Assembly: GCA_038257845.1 (NCBI GenBank)
Contig: JBBSQL010000002.1
Coordinates: 124,001-188,000 of the forward strand
DNA from: JAFDXJ01 sp038257845
GTDB lineage: Bacteria > Bacteroidota > Bacteroidia > Chitinophagales > Chitinophagaceae
DNA: 64,000 nucleotides
Direction of reading: 5' to 3'
Shown: in pieces, positions 1 to 8,716 of the stretch
Numbering within the stretch: position 1 is the stretch's first letter
Layout of the letters: each line of letters opens with the position of its first letter
Notes under the pieces: generated by a model
What the model saw: only the letters and a program-made list of their open reading frames with translations
The model's database searches: none
Told to the model about the DNA's origin: nothing
Position numbers and translations under genes: made by a program

Positions 1-411
1 CGCATCAATTATTTAGTGGATATGGATGTTACCGTGCCTTTGAAAAATGCTGCGGATATTTTAGGTGCGATTGAATTGGCATTGAAAAATCAACATGCAG
101 ATGTAGTGATCACTGCATATCATCCGGAACGCAATCCGTATTTTAATATGATGGAAATAAATGAAAATGGGTTTGCAGAAATTGTAAAAAAAAGTGTTAC
201 ACCCATTACAGGGAGACAGGATGCGCCGGAAGTTTTTAGTCTCACACCTGCGGTGTATGTCATCAAAAGAAATGCCTTGTTTGAATACGATCACTGGAGC
301 AGCGCAAAATGTTTATTATATCCCATTCCCCGCGAACGGGCCATTGATATTGATACAGAATTTGATTTTAAATTAGTTGAATTTATACTGCAGGAAAATG
401 GAAAAAAATAA
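1..411 (+). CDS. neuA: Acylneuraminate cytidylyltransferase, C-terminal part (5' end outside window)
   Basis: The reading frame is open from base 1, so the gene starts before the window; 136 residues are visible. Family members activate a nonulosonic (sialic-type) acid with CTP to give CMP-sugar in the cytoplasm. The visible part has VDMDVTVPLKNAADI, matching the LDVTsPLR-type segment of the family, and a late AIDIDTEFDFKLVE stretch, which corresponds to the conserved acidic DID..D motif near the C terminus. The N-terminal CTP-binding loop is not in view. The gene overlaps the next one by 14 bp, and neuB and neuC homologues follow within 2 kb, which supports the call. Whether the substrate is neuraminic or legionaminic acid cannot be read from this fragment; the legionaminic-type CMP synthase (PtmB/LegF) is the main alternative name. 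Confidence 0.85.
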   Translation, partial: RINYLVDMDVTVPLKNAADILGAIELALKNQHADVVITAYHPERNPYFNMMEINENGFAEIVKKSVTPITGRQDAPEVFSLTPAVYVIKRNALFEYDHWSSAKCLLYPIPRERAIDIDTEFDFKLVEFILQENGKK

Positions 412-1198
412 CTTATTCGATTTGTCAGGGAAAGTCGCGTTGATCACCGGTGGCGCGGGTTTGCTGGCTTCAGAACACGCGATCGCTTTACTGGAATTCG
501 GCGCGACAATTATCCTCGCCGACATCAATGAAGATAAATGTAAAGAAGCAGTTTTGGCACTGAATAAAAATTATGAAAAAGTTTTTTGTTACGAATTGGA
601 TGTAACGAAAAAAGAAAGCTGGGAAACGCTTTTATCTGAAATAAAAAACACATTTGGCCGCATTGATATTTTAATTAATAATGCAGGCTTCACCAATCAA
701 TCCAAATCAACAGGCTTTGATGCATCGTTTGAAAATTTTTCCCTGGAAGACTGGAACGCGATCATGCATGTAAATCTTACCGGCACATTTCTCGGCTGCC
801 AGGTGATTGGAAAACACATGCTGGACAATCAACATGGTTCGATCATCAACATGGCTTCTTTATATGGAGTAGTAAGTCCGCATCATACGATTTATGAAGG
901 CACGGGCATTTCACAACCTGTTGCGTATTCGGTGAGTAAACATGGCGTGATTGGCCTCACAAAATATGTCGCCACATTGTGGGCGAATAAAGGCGTGCGT
1001 GTAAATTCTATTACGCCCGGTGGAATTTTTAATGAACATACTGGTTTGTTTTTAGAACGTTTTCAACAATTAAATCCCATCGGCAGGATGAGTGATAAGT
1101 CTGAACTGCGCGGTGCTGTTGTGTTCCTGGCGAGTGACGCATCATCACATGTGATCGGGCATAATTTAATTGTGGATGGTGGTTGGACGGCCTGGTAA
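398..1198 (+). CDS. SDR-family oxidoreductase of a nonulosonic acid cluster (PtmA-like)
   Basis: A 266-residue short-chain dehydrogenase/reductase. The nucleotide-binding motif is TGGAGLLA (residues 17-24), NNAG follows at 94-97, the catalytic Ser is near 154, and the YSVSK pair is Tyr177/Lys181. The C terminus ends in the usual IVDGGW. I chose the ATG at 398, preceded by AGGA, over an upstream in-frame start at 377, because the longer form would run deep into the previous gene. SDRs with a TGGAGL-type loop commonly lie next to CMP-nonulosonate synthases (PtmA beside PtmB in Campylobacter), and the position here, between neuA-like and neuB genes, fits. The exact substrate is unknown; a sugar or precursor reductase for the same pathway is my inference. 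Confidence 0.85.
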   Translation: MEKNNLFDLSGKVALITGGAGLLASEHAIALLEFGATIILADINEDKCKEAVLALNKNYEKVFCYELDVTKKESWETLLSEIKNTFGRIDILINNAGFTNQSKSTGFDASFENFSLEDWNAIMHVNLTGTFLGCQVIGKHMLDNQHGSIINMASLYGVVSPHHTIYEGTGISQPVAYSVSKHGVIGLTKYVATLWANKGVRVNSITPGGIFNEHTGLFLERFQQLNPIGRMSDKSELRGAVVFLASDASSHVIGHNLIVDGGWTAW

Positions 1199-1227
1199 AA
1201 AATTATTTCAAATTATTTTATTTATAC

Positions 1228-2274
1228 ATGCATCCCTTCATTGAAATAGCAGGCCGTAAAATTGGTTACGATTATAAGCCATTGGTGATCGCCGAGATTG
1301 GTATCAATCATGAAGGTTCTTTACAAACAGCGAAAGAAATGGTAGATGCCGCAGCCGCTGCGGGTGTAGAAATGATCAAGCATCAAACACATATTGTGGA
1401 AGATGAAATGAGTGGCGCTGCAAAAAATACGATACCGGGAAATGCAAAAGTGAGCATCTATGAAATTATGCGGCGTTGTGCATTGAATGAAGATGAAGAA
1501 ATGGAATTAAAAAATTATGTGGAAAGCAAAAACATGATTTTCATCAGCACACCTTTTAGCCGTGCGGCTGCAAACCGTTTGGAAAAAATGAATATGCCGG
1601 CGTATAAAGTTGGTTCCGGTGAATGTTCTAATTATCCTTTACTGGAACATATTGCTGCATTTGGTAAACCGATTATTTTAAGTACGGGAATGAACACGAT
1701 TGAAAGCGTTGCGAAAGCCGTGAATATTTTCAGGAGAAAAAATATTCCGTATGCTTTATTGCACACCACTAATCTTTATCCCACGCCGAATAAATTAGTG
1801 CGGCTTGGTGCGATGAGTGAATTGCAAAATAATTTTAATGATGCTGTTATAGGCTTGTCTGATCATACATTAAGCAACCATGCCTGTTTCGGCGCAGTGG
1901 CACTGGGTGCAAGCATTTTGGAACGCCACTTCACCGATTCTATGCAAAGGCCCGGGCCGGATATTATTTGTTCGATGGATATAAATGCTTGTACAAATTT
2001 AATAGAAGGCGCGAATATTTTATTTGAACAAAGAGGCGGTCATAAAGAACCTGCCAAAGAAGAACAGGTAACAATTGACTTTGCATTTGCTACAGTTTGT
2101 TCTATTCAGCCAATTAAAAAAGGAGATGCATTTACTACAGAAAATATCTGGGTAAAACGCCCTGGGAAAGGCGGTATTCCTGCGGAAGAATATGAACATA
2201 TTTTAGGGAAAAAAGCTGCAATGGATATTGCTATGGATAAACAATTATCTCCACATGATATTTCAAATACATAA
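1228..2274 (+). CDS. neuB: N-acetylneuraminate/legionaminate synthase family protein
   Basis: A 348-residue NeuB-family enzyme, which condenses phosphoenolpyruvate with an N-acylated mannosamine-type sugar to make a nine-carbon nonulosonic acid. The N-terminal TIM barrel opens with IAEIGINHEGS (residues 21-31), and other family segments are KHQTH, ISTPFS, KVGSGEC, LSTGMN and GLSDHT. From about residue 285 the C terminus forms an antifreeze/SAF-like lid (PIKKGD...WVKRPGKGGIP). Length is typical. I take the ATG at 1228; the frame is open from 1183, but that would overlap the preceding gene and add an unrelated leader. It lies between an SDR and neuC. Family identity is firm; sialic versus legionaminic specificity is not settled by sequence reading. 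Confidence 0.93.
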   Translation: MHPFIEIAGRKIGYDYKPLVIAEIGINHEGSLQTAKEMVDAAAAAGVEMIKHQTHIVEDEMSGAAKNTIPGNAKVSIYEIMRRCALNEDEEMELKNYVESKNMIFISTPFSRAAANRLEKMNMPAYKVGSGECSNYPLLEHIAAFGKPIILSTGMNTIESVAKAVNIFRRKNIPYALLHTTNLYPTPNKLVRLGAMSELQNNFNDAVIGLSDHTLSNHACFGAVALGASILERHFTDSMQRPGPDIICSMDINACTNLIEGANILFEQRGGHKEPAKEEQVTIDFAFATVCSIQPIKKGDAFTTENIWVKRPGKGGIPAEEYEHILGKKAAMDIAMDKQLSPHDISNT

Positions 2275-2313
2275 ATCACTTTCATTTATTGAATGTAAAT
2301 ATTTGAAGGAAGG

Positions 2314-3447
2314 ATGAAAAAGAAAATTGTTTTCCTTACGGGTACGCGCGCGGATTTTGGAAAATTAAAATCATTGATTTCCATTTTGAATAATGATGCG
2401 CATTTTGAAGTCCACTTGTTTGTTACAGGCATGCACTTAGATAAAAAATATGGCTACACGGTTCATGAAATAGAAAAATGTGGTTATCCGAATATTTTTA
2501 AATTCGAAAATCACGATGCAGCAGGTTTGATGGATTTGACTTTGGCAAAAACGATTCTTGGTTTCTCTGAATATGCGCGTGCACTTAATCCTGATCTCAT
2601 CATCGTGCATGGCGATCGCATAGAAGCCCTTGCCGGCGCGTCTGTTGGCGCATTGAATAATTTTTTAGTCGCGCATATTGAAGGCGGTGAATTGTCCGGA
2701 ACAGTTGATGAACTCATTCGCCATGCTGTAAGTAAACTCAGTCATGTACATTTTGTGGCCAATGAAAATGCACGACAACGCTTAATTCAAATGGGCGAGA
2801 TCGCTTCACATATTTTTATCACCGGCTCACCGGATTTGGACGTAATGCTTTCGCCCGGACTTCCAACTTTGGAAGAAGCCAAAGAACATTATGATATTCA
2901 TTTTGACAACTATGCAATTTCTATGTTTCATCCCGTAACAACGGAGATAGAAGATTTAAAAGAGCAGGCAGAAAATTATTTTAATGCATTGGATCAATCC
3001 GGTTTTAATTATATCCTGATTTATCCAAACAATGATAAAGGCGCTGACATTATCCTGCAACAAATAACAAAAAGAATTGATGCAAAAAATTATTTGATCT
3101 TTCCTTCATTACGATTTGAATATTTTCTTTCCCTTTTAAAAAATGCACAATTTATTGTGGGAAATTCCAGTGCAGGTATTCGCGAAGCGCACTACTACGG
3201 CGTTCCGTCGATCAATGTCGGCAGCAGGCAAACAGGAAGATCAAATCATGATTCCGTAATGCATACGGGAAATACGACGAAAGAAATTTTACATGCGTTG
3301 CAAAATATGGATCAAACATTTGTCACGCCTTCTATTGATTTTGAATTTGGTACAGGAAACAGCGCTGAATTATTTTTGGAAACTTTACTCCGCAAAAATT
3401 TCTGGGCAACTTCCCCGCAAAAATTATTCGCGGACCTGCCCTTGTAA
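2314..3447 (+). CDS. neuC: UDP-N-acetylglucosamine 2-epimerase, hydrolysing (NeuC/LegG family)
   Basis: A 377-residue GT-B-fold epimerase that hydrolyses a UDP-N-acetylhexosamine while inverting C2, giving the free mannosamine-type sugar that NeuB uses. The family opening GTRADFGKLKSLI is at residues 10-22. Further hallmarks are VHGDRIEALA, HIEGGELSGTVDE, the HAVSKLSHVHF segment, SMFHPVTTE and the C-terminal GNSSAGIREAHYYGVPSINVG nucleotide-binding region. It follows neuB by 39 bp in the same direction. The product could be ManNAc (sialic acid route) or 2,4-diacetamido-2,4,6-trideoxymannose (legionaminic route); the presence of a 4,6-dehydratase and an aminotransferase at 37-41 kb makes the second plausible. 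Confidence 0.92.
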   Translation: MKKKIVFLTGTRADFGKLKSLISILNNDAHFEVHLFVTGMHLDKKYGYTVHEIEKCGYPNIFKFENHDAAGLMDLTLAKTILGFSEYARALNPDLIIVHGDRIEALAGASVGALNNFLVAHIEGGELSGTVDELIRHAVSKLSHVHFVANENARQRLIQMGEIASHIFITGSPDLDVMLSPGLPTLEEAKEHYDIHFDNYAISMFHPVTTEIEDLKEQAENYFNALDQSGFNYILIYPNNDKGADIILQQITKRIDAKNYLIFPSLRFEYFLSLLKNAQFIVGNSSAGIREAHYYGVPSINVGSRQTGRSNHDSVMHTGNTTKEILHALQNMDQTFVTPSIDFEFGTGNSAELFLETLLRKNFWATSPQKLFADLPL

Positions 3448-3453
3448 TTGATT

Positions 3454-4320
3454 ATGTATTACTATTTCCATCGTGCATTATATAAAACAGGTTTTTTCAA
3501 AAGGTTCAATTGTACTCTGCACATGCGCTTGCATCATAAAAAATTTGCAATACCCGTGATCAATGAGATCGGTTACTATAATTTACTTTCACAGGAAGAA
3601 TGGTTTATACAAATACTCGAAAATATTATTCCCTGTACGCAAGGTGCGTTTGTGGATGCGGGTATGAATATTGGCCAGACCATGCTGAAATTAAATGCTG
3701 TCAATCCGGGTATTCAATATATTGGCTTTGAGCCTAACCCGGCCTGTAATTATTACTGCAAAAAACTCATAGAGAAAAACAATTTTACAAACTATACCAT
3801 TTATCCTGTTGGGCTCTTTAATAAAAATGAAATTTTGACATTAATGCTGGACATGGATATTGCAAGCGGGGCAAGTGTTTTACCGGAATTCAGGAAATTG
3901 AAAAGCAGGTATAAATTTCACCAGCAGGTTCCGGTATTTGTTGGTGATGAAATTTTATTTGATAAAACACGCATAGGAATTATAAAAGCAGATGTGGAAG
4001 GAGCAGAACTGGAAGTGATTACAGGAATGAAAAAGATCATAGAAAGAGATATGCCGGTGATTATTTTGGAGATTCTTCCCTACTATGATCCGGAAACTGA
4101 GAACGGGCAATACAGGAAAAGCAGGATGGATGCGCTCCTGGCATTTTTAAAAATGATGGATTATTCATTTTTTAAAATACATGAAAAGACTGCGACACTG
4201 GAAGCCTTTGATGAACTCGCTTCACATAAAGACATGTCGCAAACGAATTTTATTTTTTTACCAAAGAAAGAAGCTGCTGCAATACTTGCAACAATGCAGA
4301 AAAGAAACGACAAACATTAA
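3454..4320 (+). CDS. FkbM-family methyltransferase
   Basis: A 288-residue class I SAM-dependent methyltransferase of the FkbM family, which usually O-methylates sugars or other secondary-metabolite hydroxyls. The SAM-binding loop is VDAGMNIGQTMLKL at about residues 67-80, the acidic end of strand 2 is GFEPNP, and the late family motif KADVEGAELEVITG is near 180. I use the ATG at 3454; a TTG six bases upstream (3448), immediately after the neuC stop, is an alternative start. The gene follows neuC without a gap and is followed by a second FkbM gene, so the two may methylate different positions of the same glycan. The acceptor is unknown. Confidence 0.85.
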   Translation: MYYYFHRALYKTGFFKRFNCTLHMRLHHKKFAIPVINEIGYYNLLSQEEWFIQILENIIPCTQGAFVDAGMNIGQTMLKLNAVNPGIQYIGFEPNPACNYYCKKLIEKNNFTNYTIYPVGLFNKNEILTLMLDMDIASGASVLPEFRKLKSRYKFHQQVPVFVGDEILFDKTRIGIIKADVEGAELEVITGMKKIIERDMPVIILEILPYYDPETENGQYRKSRMDALLAFLKMMDYSFFKIHEKTATLEAFDELASHKDMSQTNFIFLPKKEAAAILATMQKRNDKH

Positions 4321-4350
4321 CGGCTAAACAAATTTTCTTATTTTTTTTAA

Positions 4351-5244
4351 ATGAAAGTCAATAGTATACTGCAGAAAATAGTTATAAAAACAGGGTATAA
4401 AGTCGTGCGGTATAAACGATCTTATACTATGCAAAAGGAACAATTATTGGATGCTTTTGGCATTGACCTGGATCCCATTCAGTATGATTTTTGTTACCGG
4501 CGTATTGGTTTATTACTTGACATGAAACATAAGTGCAATGCCACTTTGCGAATAAATGGTGACGGTTTAATAGAACTTTCATTTGATGATATTCATTTTA
4601 ATATTCATGCCGCAGATGAGATTTATATTATTCATGAAGTTTTTATTAAGGGCATGTATAATTATAGTTGCAATGAAAATTTCTTGCTTATAGATATTGG
4701 AATGAATATAGGTTCTGCAAGCCTTTGCTTTGCGAATAATCCACACTGTAAAAAAATTATTGCCTTTGAACCATTTGCAAAAACCATACAGGCTGCGAAA
4801 CATAACTTAGAATTAAATCCGCGGCTTGCAGGTAAAATAGAAATTCGGTCCACCGGGCTTGGATACCCCGCAAGAATGATGCATGTTCCTTATACGGATA
4901 AGCATAAAGGAACAGTTGGTATTTACGGTGTGGCGGCGAATGAAAATGCACCGGTAGAAGACGCCGAATTAAAGATCAGTGATGTTTATGATGAATTGAA
5001 AGTTTATATGGAAGAAAAAAATATCAGGAAGGTTATAAAAATAGATTGTGAAGGCGCGGAGTATGAAATAATGGAGCGGCTCGCTCAAATGAATTGCATC
5101 AATACTTTCGATGTGTATATGATCGAATGGCATATTCATGGTCCTCAACAAATAAAAGACCTATTGATCAAAAATGATTTTGCTGTCCATTCCACGGATG
5201 AATTTGAAAAAGGCGCCGGGATGATTTATGCGTATAAAAAATGA
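4351..5244 (+). CDS. FkbM-family methyltransferase
   Basis: A 297-residue FkbM-type methyltransferase, the second in a row. After an N-terminal segment of about 110 residues without a recognised motif, it shows LIDIGMNIGSASLCFA (SAM loop), AFEPF (strand 2 acidic residue) and IKIDCEGAEYEIM (family motif). It is clearly diverged from the preceding FkbM protein, so this is not a recent tandem copy. Its stop overlaps the start of the ABC transporter permease gene (ATGA overlap at 5241), which suggests translational coupling with the exporter. A role in decorating or capping the exported polysaccharide is inference. Confidence 0.83.
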   Translation: MKVNSILQKIVIKTGYKVVRYKRSYTMQKEQLLDAFGIDLDPIQYDFCYRRIGLLLDMKHKCNATLRINGDGLIELSFDDIHFNIHAADEIYIIHEVFIKGMYNYSCNENFLLIDIGMNIGSASLCFANNPHCKKIIAFEPFAKTIQAAKHNLELNPRLAGKIEIRSTGLGYPARMMHVPYTDKHKGTVGIYGVAANENAPVEDAELKISDVYDELKVYMEEKNIRKVIKIDCEGAEYEIMERLAQMNCINTFDVYMIEWHIHGPQQIKDLLIKNDFAVHSTDEFEKGAGMIYAYKK

Positions 5245-6116
5245 ACGAACAAATAATAATGGAACAGGATAACGCAGCATGGACTGAAATAATTACGCCA
5301 CGTAATAAATTATTTGATCTTCATTTAAAGGAAGTATGGAATTACCGCGACCTCATTTTTCTATTTGTAAAACGGGATATAGCGTCACAATATCGCCAAA
5401 CAATTCTCGGCCCTTTATGGCATGTGGTACAACCCTTGTTAACGACTTTCATGTTTTTAATTTTGTTTAATAAAATCGCCAAAATATCTACGGACACATT
5501 GCCGCCGATTTTATTTTACATGAGCAGCATTACCATCTGGACGTATTTTTCTACCTGCCTCACCGCCACTTCCAACACGTTTGTAGCGAATGCGGGCATC
5601 TTTGGAAAAGTGTATTTCCCCCGTTTGGTTTTGCCATTAGCAACAGTCACTTCCAACATGTTTAAGTTTGCTATCCAGTTTGGTTTATTGTTAGCTATGA
5701 TCATTTATTATGCAGTTGCCGGAATTTATACGCCCACTTTTGGCTGGCATACATTGCTATTACCCGTCATCATTTTATTAATGGGTTTAATGGGTTTGGG
5801 CCTGGGCATCATCATCTCCTCGCTCACGACAAAATACCGCGACCTCGCTATTTTAGTGACTTTCGGCGTGGGTTTATTTATGTATATCACACCGGTTGCC
5901 TATCCGTTATCTTATTTGAATGCATCAAAATATAAAGCGTTCATCGAATGGAATCCACTCACACCATTGGTGGAAGGTTTTCGCTATGCGATATTTGGAC
6001 AAGGCACTTTCAATGGCTTTTTTTTCCTCTATAGTTTAGGCTGTACCATTTTCTTTTTACTGATTGGGATATTAATATTTAATAAAGTAGAAAGAAGTTT
6101 TATGGATACGGTTTAA
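5241..6116 (+). CDS. wzm: Polysaccharide ABC-2 transporter permease (Wzm-type)
   Basis: A 291-residue integral membrane protein of the ABC-2 family, the channel subunit of ABC-dependent O-antigen/polysaccharide exporters. After a cytoplasmic N terminus ending in NYRDLIFLFVKRDIASQYRQT, the coupling segment LGPLWHVVQPLLTTFMFLI begins the first membrane helix; about six hydrophobic segments follow. The C-terminal half contains TKYRDLA and the ITPVAYPLS/NPLTPLVEGFR block typical of Wzm/KpsM-like permeases. It overlaps the previous methyltransferase gene by 4 bp. Its ATPase partner is at 7433, separated by an acyltransferase gene; such pairs are normally adjacent, so the intervening gene is probably a later insertion. 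Confidence 0.92.
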   Translation: MNEQIIMEQDNAAWTEIITPRNKLFDLHLKEVWNYRDLIFLFVKRDIASQYRQTILGPLWHVVQPLLTTFMFLILFNKIAKISTDTLPPILFYMSSITIWTYFSTCLTATSNTFVANAGIFGKVYFPRLVLPLATVTSNMFKFAIQFGLLLAMIIYYAVAGIYTPTFGWHTLLLPVIILLMGLMGLGLGIIISSLTTKYRDLAILVTFGVGLFMYITPVAYPLSYLNASKYKAFIEWNPLTPLVEGFRYAIFGQGTFNGFFFLYSLGCTIFFLLIGILIFNKVERSFMDTV

Positions 6117-6127
6117 ATTTTAGTCAA

Positions 6128-7258
6128 TTGATTAGTAAAAGAATTTATGGTTTAGATATAGTCAGGGCTTTTGCTATTCTCTTTGTGATTTATAGCCACA
6201 GCTTCTTTTTTCTCCACCGGCAATATTTTGTTTTAGTTGATGGGGTTTCACTCTTTTTTGTTTTAAGTGGTTTTTTGATTGGGCAGATACTTTTGAAAAT
6301 TATCCATCAAACAGCATTTGGTTTAAAGGACGTTGTACATTTTTGGATCAGACGATGGTTCCGTACTTTACCTGTTTATTATTTTGTTATAACCCTTTTA
6401 ATTATTTTCCACTTTTATGCAGGAGATTCTTATAGTTTCTCCCAAAATGTTGAACATTATTTCTTTATCCAAAATACTTCTTTTGATTCGCTCTTTCCTG
6501 AATCTTGGAGCTTAAAAATTGAAGAATGGTTTTATGTTGTCGTTCCTGCATTATTTTTTGTTTCGTTAAGATTTAAAAAAATTAGCAAACGAAAAATTGT
6601 TTTGTTTTGGATCGTTTTATTCCTGTTTGCAGGAACAGCTATAAGAACATATAATGCAGTTATTATTGCTGATAATCATGACTGGCGAACTATGCGTGAT
6701 TTTATATTGAATTTGCGGTTTGCTTTTTTTAGCAGGATCGATAGTATTATGTATGGAATGCTGGGCGCTTTTTTAGCTTATTATAAATTTTCGATTTGGA
6801 ACAGAAGAAACTTCCTTTTTTCTACAGGCCTGGTCATTCTCCTGATAACCTGTATTTCTAATAACATGGAATTTAACTTGTTTACAAAGTATTTTCAAAT
6901 TTCTTTTGAATCACTTGCTACTCTTATGCTGTTGCCAAAATTATCTGCACTTAAAGAAGGGAAAGGCGTACTATTTAAATTTTTAACTTTTACAAGTACC
7001 ATTTCCTATTCAATATATTTATTGAATGCAAAACCATTTAACCTATTCATGCATATTACAAGGATTAAATTATTGATGATTGACATGGTTGGTAAGTCGT
7101 ATCAATTTCCAGAATTAATATTTTATGTTTTATGGTGTTTTGGTGGAGGATATATATTATATAGATGTGTTGAAAAACCAATGATGCAATTAAGGGAAAA
7201 GATTACCTGGCCTTATAAAAAAAAAGATCAGCAAGATTTTAAGGTCAAATCAGAATAA
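6128..7258 (+). CDS. Acyltransferase family 3 membrane protein (OafA/YrhL-like)
   Basis: A 376-residue multispanning membrane acyltransferase. The N terminus has the family pattern LDIVRAFAILFVIYSH (residues 9-24) with the conserved Arg and His, followed by about nine further hydrophobic segments and the inner SWSLKIEEWFYVVVPALFF block typical of these proteins. They move acetyl or other acyl groups onto sugar hydroxyls. The start is a TTG at 6128; no ATG lies near it. The gene is noticeably more AT-rich than the wzm gene before it and lies between wzm and wzt, which suggests insertion by horizontal transfer. A short remnant of another acyltransferase follows directly downstream. Confidence 0.85.
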   Translation: MISKRIYGLDIVRAFAILFVIYSHSFFFLHRQYFVLVDGVSLFFVLSGFLIGQILLKIIHQTAFGLKDVVHFWIRRWFRTLPVYYFVITLLIIFHFYAGDSYSFSQNVEHYFFIQNTSFDSLFPESWSLKIEEWFYVVVPALFFVSLRFKKISKRKIVLFWIVLFLFAGTAIRTYNAVIIADNHDWRTMRDFILNLRFAFFSRIDSIMYGMLGAFLAYYKFSIWNRRNFLFSTGLVILLITCISNNMEFNLFTKYFQISFESLATLMLLPKLSALKEGKGVLFKFLTFTSTISYSIYLLNAKPFNLFMHITRIKLLMIDMVGKSYQFPELIFYVLWCFGGGYILYRCVEKPMMQLREKITWPYKKKDQQDFKVKSE

Positions 7259-7265
7259 AATAAAA

Positions 7266-7409
7266 CCATTCCCTGGAGAATACCCGGTTCTTTTTATTGG
7301 GATTACTATGCTAAGTATGATCGGCTTTTCTTATCTCATTCACCGGTTTTTTGAGATACCTTCATTACGTTTTTTCAGAAGAATAAAAAAAGTGCATTTT
7401 GATTTTTAG
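7266..7409 (+). pseudogene. Remnant C-terminal tail of a second acyltransferase
   Basis: Reading frame 7266-7409 encodes about 47 residues ending in a stop. They include FIGITMLSMIGFSYLIHRFF and then EIPSLRFFRRIKK. This is a last membrane helix followed by the E-x-P and basic tail with which OafA-type acyltransferases end. There is no start, and the segment begins right after the stop of the intact acyltransferase but in a different frame. I read it as what is left of an older acyltransferase gene that was replaced by, or recombined with, the one at 6128. Confidence 0.6.
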
Positions 7410-7432
7410 ACTTTTCATGTTTTTTTAAAATT

Positions 7433-8716
7433 ATGAGTAGCTCAACAGTAATACAAGTAGAAGATCTTTCAAAACAATACCGCCTCGGGCAGGTCGGGAA
7501 AAAAACATTGCATGATGATCTCAATCGTTTCATGCATCGTATCGTTGGCAAGGAAGATCCATATTTAAAAATCGGGGATGTAAATGATCGCAGCACGAAA
7601 GGAAACAGTGAATATGTGTGGGCCTTAAAGGATATTAATTTTAGTGTACAACAGGGTGACATTTTGGGTATAATCGGCCGCAATGGTGCAGGGAAATCTA
7701 CACTCTTAAAAATTCTTTCTAAGGTAACCACACCAACAACAGGCAATGTAAAAGTCAAAGGCCGCATTGCAGCTTTGCTGGAAGTGGGCACGGGTTTTCA
7801 TCCTGAATTGTCAGGGCGCGATAATATTTTTTTAAATGGCGCTATCCTGGGTATGACTAAAAAAGAAATACACAGGAAGTTTGATGAGATTGTGGCATTT
7901 GCGGGCGTGGAGCGTTATATTGATACGCCCGTAAAACGCTATAGCAGCGGCATGTACGTGCGCCTTGCGTTTGCGGTAGCTGCGCATTTGGAACCGGATA
8001 TATTAATTGTAGATGAAGTGCTGGCAGTGGGTGATGCTGAATTTCAAAAAAAGTGTTTGGGTAAAATGAAAGACGTGAGTGAAAAAGAAGGGCGAACTGT
8101 TTTATTTGTCAGCCATAATATGCCGGCGATTTTAAATTTATGTACCAAATTAGTTTTGTTAGAAAATGGTAACAAACAATTTGAGGGGGATGTAGAGAAA
8201 GGCATTGACTTGTATTTAAATCAAAGAAAATCGATACCAACTAATTACGATACTAATTTTGAATCAAGACTCGGAAACGGAATTGTGCGTTTTAATAAAG
8301 TTGATTTCTTAAATACTTATATGGATGCAGTTGATACATTCAAGTCTGGTGATGTTTTAAATATAAAAATAAATTATAAGCTAAGAAATTCTGAAGTGAG
8401 AAATGTTTTATTCAGAATCCAAATTGTTGACAAAAATGAGCAGATAATATTTACATGTAATAATGAACATTCAGTCGGTCTTATCAATGCAATAAAAAAC
8501 AACGGCTCAGTAATTTGTACGATTCCAAAGCTGCCTTTGTTCGAAGGAATTTATTACATTAACATACAAATTTTTTCAAAAGATATGGGTTTGTTAGATG
8601 AAGCAGATTCTATAAAAGAATTGATTGTCATTGATGGTGATTTTTTTAATACAGGTAAAATTCCTTTTTTAAAAAAAGGCGTATTAGTTGATCATAACTG
8701 GAGTTTTGATGTATGA
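7433..8716 (+). CDS. wzt: Polysaccharide ABC transporter ATP-binding protein with C-terminal cargo domain (Wzt-type)
   Basis: A 427-residue ATPase subunit that powers the Wzm channel. Residues about 1-270 are the nucleotide-binding domain: Walker A GRNGAGKST (82-90), the signature YSSGMYVRLAFAVAA, Walker B ILIVDEVLAVGD and the switch His in VSHNM. Residues about 280-425 form a separate beta-rich domain, matching the Wzt C-terminal domain that in O-antigen systems binds the capped end of the polymer. Base composition breaks inside the gene near 8.2 kb: hand counts give 24 and 34 G+C per 60 bases at 7621-7680 and 7921-7980, against 15 and 14 at 8341-8400 and 8401-8460. The specificity domain therefore looks swapped in. 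It overlaps the next gene by 4 bp. Confidence 0.93.
   Translation: MSSSTVIQVEDLSKQYRLGQVGKKTLHDDLNRFMHRIVGKEDPYLKIGDVNDRSTKGNSEYVWALKDINFSVQQGDILGIIGRNGAGKSTLLKILSKVTTPTTGNVKVKGRIAALLEVGTGFHPELSGRDNIFLNGAILGMTKKEIHRKFDEIVAFAGVERYIDTPVKRYSSGMYVRLAFAVAAHLEPDILIVDEVLAVGDAEFQKKCLGKMKDVSEKEGRTVLFVSHNMPAILNLCTKLVLLENGNKQFEGDVEKGIDLYLNQRKSIPTNYDTNFESRLGNGIVRFNKVDFLNTYMDAVDTFKSGDVLNIKINYKLRNSEVRNVLFRIQIVDKNEQIIFTCNNEHSVGLINAIKNNGSVICTIPKLPLFEGIYYINIQIFSKDMGLLDEADSIKELIVIDGDFFNTGKIPFLKKGVLVDHNWSFDV

Noticed and set aside
7375..7791. 138-codon minus-strand frame over the start of wzt
   Set aside because: The wzt ATPase on the other strand is unmistakable, and the antisense reading has no family features.
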